NCBI GenBank assembly: GCA_035415725.1
Contig: DAOOGN010000040.1
Coordinates: 1-33,649 of the forward strand
Direction: 5' to 3'
DNA length: 33,649 nucleotides
Source: DSWT01 sp035415725
GTDB taxonomy: Bacteria > Chloroflexota > Anaerolineae > B4-G1 > SLSP01
Shown here: positions 22,379-29,793 of the stretch, piece after piece
Layout of the letters: each line of letters begins with the position of its first letter
Numbering within the stretch: position 1 is the stretch's first letter
Made by a program: the position numbers and the translations under genes
The notes under the pieces: generated by a model
What the model was told of the DNA's origin: nothing
Database searches by the model: none
Seen by the model: the letters and a program-made list of their open reading frames with translations, nothing else

Positions 22379-25030
22379 CTAGGGATTGACGGCTTGCTCA
22401 AGCAGTTGCCTGGCTATCTGCGCCGGGATGTATCGCTGCGGAGCATTTTCGATCAAGACGGCTACGGCGTAGCGGGGGACGCGGGCGGAGTTAAGACCGA
22501 TGAACCACGTTTGGGTGCGGTTCGGCCCGGCCAGAGCGTCGCCGATGTGCCCCACGGTCTCACCATAGCGGGGCCATAAATCTACAATCCGCGCGGCAAT
22601 TTCAGGCGTGGTGACACGGACGTTAGGAGTGACCGCCGGTGCAGAGCAACCGGACAAAGGTTGCGCCAAAAGCTGTAAGGGCACGCGGATGCCGCCATTG
22701 CCCACCGTGGCGGCCACGCTCACCATCTGCAGCGGCGTGACGAGCAGGTTGCCTTGTCCAACAACTTCGCGCAGGACATCGGCGCCGGCGGAATCCCACG
22801 TGGCCGCTACGGTTGGAATTTCCAGGGCCGGCGCATCGGTCAATCCCCACCGTGTCAAGGATTCGGCCAATCGCGCCATCCCCAGTTGGGTTCCCAATGC
22901 CGCAAAGGGCGCCGGACAGCCGGCAGTGAGCGCGGCTTGCCATGTGGCGTCGGTGGGAATTTGTGCACACGTCAACGTCTCGCCATTGACGCTCACGGGC
23001 GCCGTGATAGGTTGCGCCGGGTCGGGAAATATGTTTTCCTGCAGCGCTGCCTCTAGCCAGACCGTTTGTAAAATGGCTCCGGGTTGCGCCAGACCCTGCG
23101 TCGCCCGGTTGAGCAAGGGGGCATCCGGTGCGTTGTACAGACTCTCCCAATCTTCTTCGACGGTGGCCGAATCGTAAATGGGTGATGCCGCCAGGGCCAG
23201 GATTTCGCCAGTGCGCGCATCCACCAACACGGCCGCCCCTTGATAGTCTTGCAAAAGCTGCTGCGCCGTCCGTTGGAGTCGGGCATCGATGGTCAGGCGC
23301 ACTTCGCGTCCTACGGGATCCTGGTGGAGCAGTCTTGCCTGGATGTTTTGCCACGGCGTGCGTTCGATTTCTCCGCGCAATCTCGCCTCACAAGCGGCTT
23401 CTATGCCGGCACCGCCATATTGGAGTGTGGTGTAGCCGACGACGGGGGCGGCCTCGGGAATGGGATAAGTGCGGGTGACGTAACCGGCGGCATCCACGGT
23501 GATGTCGGCCAGGCGAACGCCATTGCGGTCCAGGATACGCCCGCGTTGAATGCGAGATTCGGCCAGAATACGGCGAGGGTTGGTGAGGTAATGACGCAGT
23601 TCATCGGCGCGGAGCACGCTCCATACGCCGGTCGTGAGGACTACACTCGTCAACAGCAGTAACAGCGCTCGTCCCAGGCGGCCGGCCGTCTTCCGGAGAG
23701 GTAGTGTGTTGGAAGCGGCCAGGCTGAGCGTGAGCGGTTCGGGATGAGGAGCGGAGATGTTCAGCAGCAATCCCGTCGCCACAAACATGGTGAGCAGCGA
23801 GGAACCGCCATAGCTGAGAAAGGGCAGGGTGACGCCGGTGATGGGGATGAGTTTTGCGTTGCCCCCTGCGATGACCCAGGTTTGTATGGCGAACAAGGCC
23901 GCAATCCCCCCGGCCAGCAGCGATTCGAAGGGAGCTGTGGCTTTCTGCGCCAGCACGATGCCCCGGTCGATCAAAAGTCCCAGCAGGATGATCAAGCCGA
24001 CGGCACCGGTCAGCCCAAACTCTTCTACCAGCGCCGCGTAGACGAAGTCGGTGTGGACGGCAGGGATGAGGGTGGGCATGCCCTGCCCTAGCCCTTCGCC
24101 AAACAGCCCGCCGGCGGCCAGCGCAAACAGCGACTGCAAAATCTGAAAGGCGCGGTCGGCCTGTTCAGGCGTCCAGGGGTTAAGCCAGATGCTCACCCGC
24201 AAGGCAACGCGGTCAGACAGCATGTATCCGGCTACAGCGACGGGCACGAACAGCAGCAGACTCACGGCAACGTGCCATCCTTTGCCCCATGCCAGATAGA
24301 GCATGGCGACGAAAGTGAGATAGAAAAGCAGTGCGCCCCCCAGGTCCTGTTGCCACCCCAGCAACAACAACGCCAGTCCCACCATCGTGAGCATGGGGCC
24401 GAGCGTCGCCATCCATAACGCTCTGCCGCCCGCTTTCTGCTGCTCCATGTCACGCCGGTCAGAAAGATAAGAGGCCAGGTAGATGACCAGGAGCAGTTTG
24501 AGCAGTTCTGAGGGCTGGAAATAGATGCCAAATCCACCCAACCAGAGCTGTTGGCCGTAGCCGGAAGGGTTAACGCCGAAGAAGAATGTCGCCCCCAGCA
24601 GCAGTAGACCGCCGGCCAGCAAGGTATAGCGATAGCGTCGGAGAAGTCGCGGAAGCGTGGGTACCAATGCCACCCCACACAACGCGCCACAACTGACGCC
24701 CAGCCAGAGGATCTGACGCAGTAGGAAGGAGGGGGCCAGACGCGCCAGCAGCAGTAGCCCCCACCCGGTCAACAGGCTGACAAGCGGCAGAATGAACGGG
24801 TCGGCGCCGGGCAGCTTATGGCGCAACAGGGCATAGCTCGCACCCCACGCCAGGCTCCAGCCGAGCACCAACGCGACCAGATGCCAGGGCGTCAGGGCGG
24901 GGGTGGGCGCCGCAAAGTAAAGCGTCACGGCGCCCAGGATAACAAAGCCGGCGGGAATTCCCACCAAAAGGCCCCGCATTTGCCGCAGGGCCGGCGCTCT
25001 CCAACGCTGGCGCACGGGCTGGGTGCTCAT
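22379..25030 (-). CDS. SEDS (RodA/FtsW)-PBP fusion with degenerate transpeptidase domain
   Basis: This 883-aa protein joins two cell-wall synthesis modules that are usually separate. Residues about 20-430 are a complete SEDS glycosyltransferase: GGFGIYFQPSELLKLLLVIY, and IPAVHTDFVYAALVEEFGLT with the conserved Asp328. After another membrane segment (about 455-470) comes a class B PBP: SRIQRGRILDRNG, VLVDARTGEILALAASP, LLNRATQGLAQPG. The three catalytic motifs are gone. SxxK reads A652-I-L-Q655, SxN reads G704-C-P706, and KTG reads G835-P-N837. Flanking residues align well with active enzymes, so this is substitution, not a shifted frame. It probably polymerises glycan strands while the PBP part acts structurally; this is inferred. 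The ATG follows the mtnP stop with no gap. Confidence 0.92.
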   Translation of the reverse strand: MSTQPVRQRWRAPALRQMRGLLVGIPAGFVILGAVTLYFAAPTPALTPWHLVALVLGWSLAWGASYALLRHKLPGADPFILPLVSLLTGWGLLLLARLAPSFLLRQILWLGVSCGALCGVALVPTLPRLLRRYRYTLLAGGLLLLGATFFFGVNPSGYGQQLWLGGFGIYFQPSELLKLLLVIYLASYLSDRRDMEQQKAGGRALWMATLGPMLTMVGLALLLLGWQQDLGGALLFYLTFVAMLYLAWGKGWHVAVSLLLFVPVAVAGYMLSDRVALRVSIWLNPWTPEQADRAFQILQSLFALAAGGLFGEGLGQGMPTLIPAVHTDFVYAALVEEFGLTGAVGLIILLGLLIDRGIVLAQKATAPFESLLAGGIAALFAIQTWVIAGGNAKLIPITGVTLPFLSYGGSSLLTMFVATGLLLNISAPHPEPLTLSLAASNTLPLRKTAGRLGRALLLLLTSVVLTTGVWSVLRADELRHYLTNPRRILAESRIQRGRILDRNGVRLADITVDAAGYVTRTYPIPEAAPVVGYTTLQYGGAGIEAACEARLRGEIERTPWQNIQARLLHQDPVGREVRLTIDARLQRTAQQLLQDYQGAAVLVDARTGEILALAASPIYDSATVEEDWESLYNAPDAPLLNRATQGLAQPGAILQTVWLEAALQENIFPDPAQPITAPVSVNGETLTCAQIPTDATWQAALTAGCPAPFAALGTQLGMARLAESLTRWGLTDAPALEIPTVAATWDSAGADVLREVVGQGNLLVTPLQMVSVAATVGNGGIRVPLQLLAQPLSGCSAPAVTPNVRVTTPEIAARIVDLWPRYGETVGHIGDALAGPNRTQTWFIGLNSARVPRYAVAVLIENAPQRYIPAQIARQLLEQAVNP

Positions 25031-25903
25031 TTACGCCAGATATGACTCCGTCAGCAAGCGCAGTTTTTCACGCGTTGCCGGGGGAATGTGGTCGGGGGCG
25101 GTGATGACAGCCGTCTCCAGGGCTTGCGCGCAATGACACTCCATGGCGGTGCCGACAAGGCGCGGCACGAGCCGACGGATGGCTTGCTGCGCCAGGCCGA
25201 CATTTTTGTTGAGCACCTGGATGACCATTTCGACGGTGACGGCTTCCTCGCTCGTGTGCCAGACGTCGTAATCCGTGATGTGCGCCATCGTCGCGTAGCA
25301 CATGCCGGCTTCGCGGGCCAGAAATGCTTCCGGGCAAGCCGTCATGCCGATGATGTCCATGCCCCATTGACGGTAGACGAGACTTTCGCCCCGGGTGCTG
25401 AAGCGCGGTCCTTCGATGGTAAGGAAGGTGCCGCCGCGATGGACCGTACCCCCCGCTGCGGCAATGGCGTCGGCCAGCACGGTGGACAACGCCGGGCAGA
25501 AGGGTTCGGCGACCGAGATGTGCGCGACCAGCCCCGCGCCGAAGAATGAACTCGGGCGTTGCCTGGTGAAGTCGAATAGTTGATCCGGCACAACCACCTC
25601 ACCTGGATGCAGATGTTCACGCAACGATCCACAGGCGGAGACGCTGATGATTTTCTCGACGCCGAGCTGTTTGAGCGCGTAGATATTCGCACGATAGGGC
25701 ACTTCGGTAGGCATGTGGATGTGTCCACGACCGTGGCGCGGCAAAAAAGCCACCGGCACCCCTGCAATGCTCCCGACGATAAGGGCATCGCTGGGATCGC
25801 CAAACGGCGTTGTAAGGCGTATTTCATGAATATCCTCCAGACCATCCATCTGGTACAGCCCGGAACCACCGATGACGCCAATACGAACAGGTTCAGTCAA
25901 CAT
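25031..25903 (-). CDS. mtnP: 5'-methylthioadenosine phosphorylase
   Basis: This 290-aa purine nucleoside phosphorylase-fold enzyme cleaves 5'-methylthioadenosine to adenine and methylthioribose-1-phosphate in the methionine salvage pathway. Motifs in order are IGGSGLY (11-17), PRHGRGHIHMP, SACGSLREHLHPGEVVVPDQ, EGPRFSTRGES, and IGMTACPEAFLAREAGMCYA. Length is typical of MtnP. S-methyl-5'-thioinosine phosphorylases look similar, so substrate preference is not certain. Start ATG 25903 has GAGGAG upstream. It is followed without a gap by the SEDS-PBP gene, so the two share a transcript. No other salvage gene is present. Confidence 0.93.
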   Translation of the reverse strand: MLTEPVRIGVIGGSGLYQMDGLEDIHEIRLTTPFGDPSDALIVGSIAGVPVAFLPRHGRGHIHMPTEVPYRANIYALKQLGVEKIISVSACGSLREHLHPGEVVVPDQLFDFTRQRPSSFFGAGLVAHISVAEPFCPALSTVLADAIAAAGGTVHRGGTFLTIEGPRFSTRGESLVYRQWGMDIIGMTACPEAFLAREAGMCYATMAHITDYDVWHTSEEAVTVEMVIQVLNKNVGLAQQAIRRLVPRLVGTAMECHCAQALETAVITAPDHIPPATREKLRLLTESYLA

Positions 25904-25916
25904 ATCTTTCTCCTCT

Positions 25917-26041
25917 AAAAATAGCCACAGAGCACCCGGAGTTCACAGAGAAAAACTCAAATTCTTTGTGTCCGGCGTGCCCTTCATGGTGAAAAGTTTT
26001 CATTCCACCGCCGGTGAACGCCAGTTCATGTGAAATTCCTC
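25917..26041 (+). repeat. Dispersed ~120-bp intergenic repeat upstream of mtnP
   Basis: ATAGCCACAGAGCACCCGGA, TTCACAGAGAAAAA, GTGAAAAGTTTTCATTCCAC and GAACGCCAGTT match, with scattered differences, the tandem copies at 29366-29465 and 29485-29584. It sits directly behind the mtnP ribosome-binding site. There is no coding role. Confidence 0.82.
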
Positions 26042-26090
26042 GAAAAAATAGTCTGATAGTCGTTAGTCACGTAGTCCTATCCTTTTTGTG

Positions 26091-26549
26091 TCACTTTGCT
26101 GTCCCTTTGCCCTCCGTTGGGGGGGGAGAAGAAGGTGGGAAGAGAGGGGAGGCATCGTCTCCGGCTGACGTATCAACCCCTGCTGAATCAGGCCGGGAAT
26201 TTTCATCGGCGGCTGGAGCGACAACAAAGGTGATAGCTTCATGGCATAGACCACAACCGATGTAGGGATCCGGTACGGTACCGCCGCTGCGTGTGCATGT
26301 CGCGTGAATACGCATACGGGGGCCTTCCCAGAAACGCCAGCCGCCTTTGCCGATGTGGGCGTGCAGGACCAAGGCAGCACACCCGTTCGCCTCTCGAATA
26401 GCGGGCGCGATGCATGAGGCGCACAGGGCCGGCGTCCAGCGTGGCGCATCGGGCTGACCTTCCAACAGACGGCACACAGCCTTTTCCGCGGCCCGACGAT
26501 AATACCCGCCGTAATAGTAAGGACATTCTCGTCCGTCAGGTACACGCAT
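26091..26549 (-). CDS. Cys-rich protein of unknown function (152 aa)
   Basis: Residues 1-105 look like a compact metal-binding domain with eight cysteines: Cys9, 26, 43, 46, 57, 85, 99 and 102. These include CASC and CGLCH pairs. Other regular features are RECPYYYGGYYRR and APRWTPALC. I recall related Cys-rich proteins from Anaerolineae but no function. Zinc or an iron-sulphur cluster could be bound. The Pro/Asp/Ser-rich tail from about residue 120 appears to be encoded by a fragment of the mosaic repeat (26105-26185), so it may be an accidental extension. It starts 17 bases after the 172-aa gene and probably shares its message. Its own ribosome-binding site is weak. Confidence 0.72.
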   Translation of the reverse strand: MRVPDGRECPYYYGGYYRRAAEKAVCRLLEGQPDAPRWTPALCASCIAPAIREANGCAALVLHAHIGKGGWRFWEGPRMRIHATCTRSGGTVPDPYIGCGLCHEAITFVVAPAADENSRPDSAGVDTSAGDDASPLFPPSSPPPTEGKGTAK

Positions 26550-26566
26550 CGCGGGAAGGGAACCCC

Positions 26567-27085
26567 TTAGCCGGCCACGTAACTTTGCAGGAGATTGCGG
26601 TTCACGTAGAGTAGCCGGGCTTGAGTCGGTAGCTGATCCGGGCCGCTGGTCAGGAAATAAATCTCCGCGTCGACGACCGGGAAAAAGATGCCTTTCCAGA
26701 AATCCAGAAAGTTGTGTACTTTCGCCTCACTGAGGAAGGGAACGCCGCCGCGCACAATGGCGAGAGGCAGATGCAGCATCAGCACTTCAGTTTTAGGCGC
26801 CGCGCGGAATGTCTCCAGGGACTTTTCTTGGGTAAACACCAGGAATTGAATACGTTCACGGATGGCAACGATGAGCGGAGCATGGCTTGACGGTAGACCT
26901 GAAAAAGCCCACGGCGCGATGTGCGGGTTGGTGAGCTTTAAATAGTCCATTCCATCCTGATTGATGTAATTGTGCGGGTTGCCCAATGTCTCCAAATCGC
27001 CGGTGATCCAGAACAAATCGTTGGCGACGTGGACGGCATGCCCCTGCAGCGGCGATTCCATTTGTCCTTTGCCTAACAGTCCCAT
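26567..27085 (-). CDS. Unrecognised 172-aa protein, first gene of a two-gene unit
   Basis: No family is recognised. The start ATG 27085 has a near-perfect AAGGAGGT about nine bases upstream, so strong translation is likely. The sequence is soluble-looking, without a signal peptide or membrane span. It contains GHAVHVANDLFWITGDLETL, an unusually His/Asn/Asp-rich stretch (GNPHNYINQDGMDYLKL), a predicted beta-rich middle (TEVLMLHLPLAIVRGGVPFL) and a C-terminal DAEIYFLTSG. It is co-oriented with the Cys-rich gene 17 bases downstream. Repeat copy B starts just upstream of the ribosome-binding site. Confidence 0.68.
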   Translation of the reverse strand: MGLLGKGQMESPLQGHAVHVANDLFWITGDLETLGNPHNYINQDGMDYLKLTNPHIAPWAFSGLPSSHAPLIVAIRERIQFLVFTQEKSLETFRAAPKTEVLMLHLPLAIVRGGVPFLSEAKVHNFLDFWKGIFFPVVDAEIYFLTSGPDQLPTQARLLYVNRNLLQSYVAG

Positions 27086-27105
27086 GATTGCTACCTCCTT
27101 ATATC

Positions 27106-27270
27106 GTATCTATTCAGGTTAGTAAACTCGGCGAAGCAACTGATTCCCAGCCCTAAGTTTGGCACGGGTTTCGATATGCCAGGCGCTCTGGGATGACGAG
27201 ACAGGCATGTTTCTATGGGCCTATCCCCTCTGCCCCCCCAGCCGACTGGGGATTTTTGTCAGGGCCGAAT
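27106..27270 (+). repeat. Mosaic dispersed repeat, copy B (3' truncated)
   Basis: GTATCTATTCAGGTTAGTAA, GTTTGGCACGGGTTTCG, TGACGAGACAGGCATGTTTC and TATGGGCCTATCCCC align with the head of copy A at 11727. Only the head and a short GGGGATTTTTGT remnant of the next module are present; the hairpin and tail are missing. The remaining sequence to the ligA stop at 27332 shows nothing recognisable. Confidence 0.78.
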
Positions 27271-27331
27271 AGTTCCCGCCCCCTTAATGATACCCTGGAG
27301 GGGACAGGTAGGCAAGTGCGCTTGGTCGTCT

Positions 27332-29359
27332 TCACGCTATCGCGCGCGCTTCTGCCAGGGCGTAAAGCTGTTCTTCAGTGAGCATGGGCGTATGCAAGGC
27401 CTGGGCGCGATTGTATTTACTGCCGCCGGGATCGACACCGACAACGAGATAGTCGGTTTTCTGACTCACCGCACCGACAACTTTTCCTCCGCGGGCTTCG
27501 ATCCACGCGACAATCTCATCTCTGGGGCGCGAAAGTGTGCCGGTGATGACGAAAGTAAGGCCGGCGAGCGGTTGTCTCTCTGCCGTGACAGTCTGGCTTT
27601 CCGCCGCTAACTTCAATCCGGCCCGGCGCAGTTTTTCGACCATCGCGCGGTTATGTTCGTGGGCAAACCAGGCGAGGATATTCTGGGCGGTGATCGGGCC
27701 AATGCCTTCCACGGAAGCGATGCTTTCAGCGGATGCCGAAGCCAGCGCGTCCAGCGAGGGGAAGGCTCGCACCAGCACGGCGGCGACCGTCGTCCCCACG
27801 CCGCGAATGCCGAGCGCTGCCAGCACACGCTCCAGAGGTCGATCGGTCGCCTGGGCGATGGCGTTGAGCAGGTTGTCGGCTTTCTTGTCGGCAAAACCCT
27901 CCAGGGTGAGCAGTGCCTCTTTAGTCAGAAAGTAAAGATCGGCAGGGTCTGTGACCCGATGTTGTTCCACCAACTGCGCCGCCGTGCGTTCTCCCAGGCC
28001 CTCAATATCCAGTACATGGGTAAAGTAGATGAGCTTTTGTACAAGTTGCGCCGGGCACGCGGCGTTGATGCAGTAGTAAGCAATTTCACCCTCCGGATGG
28101 ACGATGGGGTCGCCACACGCCGGGCAGACGGTGGGCGGTTCAATAACCCGCTCGCTGCCGTCGCGCATGTCGCGGATCGGCCCGACGACGTAGGGGATCA
28201 CATCGCCGGCACGTTTGACGAGGACGCGGTCGCCGCTGCGGATGTCGCGCTCGGCAATGAAGTCGAAGTTGTGGAGCGAGGCGCGGGCCACCATCACCCC
28301 GGCGATAGGGACCGGCTCGAGCAGGGCTGTCGGCGTAATGACGCCGGTCCGTCCGACGGAGAACTCTACCCCTTTGATCGTCGTGGTGGCTTCTTGCGCC
28401 GGGAACTTGTAGGCTATCGCCCCGCGCGGGCGACCTCCCACAACGCCGAGCGCGGCTTGCGTCGCCAAAGCGTCGATTTTGATGACTAGGCCATCGGCTT
28501 CGTAGGCCAGTTGGTCTCGTTGGGTGTGCATCTGCTCGCAATAATCCGCGACGGCATCCAGATTGTCGAAATGTGCAATTTCATGTGGCAGGGGGAAGCC
28601 GAGGGCGCGCAGATAGGCCAATGTCTCCCACTGGGTAGTTGGGACGGGGCCATCCGCGCTGACGATGTTGTAGGCGAAGAGGTGGAGTGGTCGCCGTGCG
28701 GTAATCGTCGGATCGAGCTGACGCAGTGAGCCGGCGGCGGCATTGCGTGGGTTGGCGAAGGGCAGTTCACCGGCTTTCGTCAAGCGCTCGTTGAGCGCGT
28801 TGAAGTCCTTGAGCAGGATGAGCACCTCACCGCGCACAACCAGAGATGAGGGGGGGTGGGGGCCGTCGGGATCAACCGGGATACGCAGCGGCAACGTCTT
28901 GACCGTGCGCAGGTTGGCGGTGATGTCCTCACCAATCTGTCCGTCGCCGCGTGTCGCGCCGAGGATGAGCCGCCCCTGACGATAGTGCAGCACCACCGTG
29001 AGTCCGTCGAATTTCGGCTCCACCGTGTAAGCCAAAGGGAGAGCAGCGGCGGGCAATAGTTTGCTGATGCGGCTGTACCAGGCAAAAAGCTCCTCACGGT
29101 TGGTAACTTTATCCAGGCTGAGGATGGGGGCCGGGTGAGTGACTTTCTCGAAGCCCTCGGCAGGGGCGCCGCCGACCCGCTGTGTGGGCGAATCCGGCGT
29201 GATGAGTTCCGGGTGTGCCTGCTCGATGGCGCGCAGTTCATCCACCAGTGCATCGAATTGCGCGTCGCTGATGACTGGACTATCCAGTGTGTAGTAACGG
29301 TAATTGTGATAGTTTATTTCCTCGCGGAGTTTCTCGGCGCGGGTACGAATTTCATCCAT
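27332..29359 (-). CDS. ligA: NAD-dependent DNA ligase
   Basis: LigA is an essential ligase that seals nicks in replication and repair using NAD+. The protein is 675 aa from ATG 29359. The Ia domain has NYRYYTLDSPVISDAQFDAL, and the adenylation domain carries the active lysine Lys116 in EPKFDG. An OB fold follows, then a four-Cys zinc finger (CPACG and CINAACPAQ), helix-hairpin-helix repeats (LERVLAALGIRGVG; IASVEGIGPITAQNI) and a C-terminal BRCT domain (LTFVITGTLSRPRDEI). The frame stays open 30 codons upstream, but that part translates the 100-bp intergenic repeat. AGGGAG upstream of 29359 supports the shorter start. Confidence 0.97.
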   Translation of the reverse strand: MDEIRTRAEKLREEINYHNYRYYTLDSPVISDAQFDALVDELRAIEQAHPELITPDSPTQRVGGAPAEGFEKVTHPAPILSLDKVTNREELFAWYSRISKLLPAAALPLAYTVEPKFDGLTVVLHYRQGRLILGATRGDGQIGEDITANLRTVKTLPLRIPVDPDGPHPPSSLVVRGEVLILLKDFNALNERLTKAGELPFANPRNAAAGSLRQLDPTITARRPLHLFAYNIVSADGPVPTTQWETLAYLRALGFPLPHEIAHFDNLDAVADYCEQMHTQRDQLAYEADGLVIKIDALATQAALGVVGGRPRGAIAYKFPAQEATTTIKGVEFSVGRTGVITPTALLEPVPIAGVMVARASLHNFDFIAERDIRSGDRVLVKRAGDVIPYVVGPIRDMRDGSERVIEPPTVCPACGDPIVHPEGEIAYYCINAACPAQLVQKLIYFTHVLDIEGLGERTAAQLVEQHRVTDPADLYFLTKEALLTLEGFADKKADNLLNAIAQATDRPLERVLAALGIRGVGTTVAAVLVRAFPSLDALASASAESIASVEGIGPITAQNILAWFAHEHNRAMVEKLRRAGLKLAAESQTVTAERQPLAGLTFVITGTLSRPRDEIVAWIEARGGKVVGAVSQKTDYLVVGVDPGGSKYNRAQALHTPMLTEEQLYALAEARAIA

Positions 29360-29365
29360 ATAAGC

Positions 29366-29604
29366 TCCCTTAAGAATAGCCCCAGAGCACCCAGAGTTCA
29401 CAGAGAAAAACATAAATTCTTTGTGCCCTTCGTGGTGAAAAGTTTTCATTCCACTGCTGGTGAACCGCCACCTTCATGATGAATTCCCTTAAGAATAGCC
29501 CCAGAGCACCCAGAGTTCACAGAGAAAAACATAAATTCTTTGTGCCCTTCGTGGTGAAAAGTTTTCATTCCACTGCTGGTGAACGCCAGTTAATGTGGAA
29601 TTCC
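29366..29604 (+). repeat. Tandem pair of the ~100-bp intergenic repeat
   Basis: Two copies with an offset of 119 bases (29366-29465 and 29485-29584) appear identical over 100 bases, including CCAGAGCACCCAGAGTTCAC and GTGGTGAAAAGTTTTCATTC. Flanks then diverge (CGCCACC against GCCAGTT). A divergent third copy is at 25917-26041. The pair lies directly upstream of the ligA start and occupies most of the ligA to SUMF1-gene gap. Confidence 0.9.
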
Positions 29605-29698
29605 TCGGTTAATAAGCCGCTGATCTTGCTCATCCACGCGAATCTTTCCCTCTTTTACGGTCACTGTCGGTTTGAGAGATGGCTCCTCATTGACTGTT

Positions 29699-29732
29699 TT
29701 GAATCTTATCACATATTGTGATATTGTATCAC
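29699..29732 (+). promoter_or_regulatory. Promoter with three alternating half-sites (possible operator) before the SUMF1-fold gene
   Basis: TTGAAT (29699-29704), a 17-base spacer and TATTGT (29722-29727) form a plausible promoter. Within and across it lie TATCACA, TAT, TGTGATA (a perfect 17-base palindrome, 29707-29723). TTG and a further TATCAC then follow, making a second palindrome with the middle half-site (29718-29732). The regulator is unknown. Confidence 0.5.
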
Positions 29733-29793
29733 CAGAAGAATAGTATGTACAGAATTCGTCGATTCTTTCATTCGCTTTCCCGGAGGTATGCCA

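Noticed and set aside
22379..25030. Loss of PBP motifs caused by a frameshift or sequencing error
   Set aside because: Residues on both sides of each motif stay in register with active PBPs and the frame is continuous. Three independent substitutions are needed rather than an indel.
29360..29449. Extended N-terminus of LigA
   Set aside because: The 30 extra residues are a translation of the dispersed repeat. ATG 29359 has a ribosome-binding site and places the protein start where LigA proteins normally begin.
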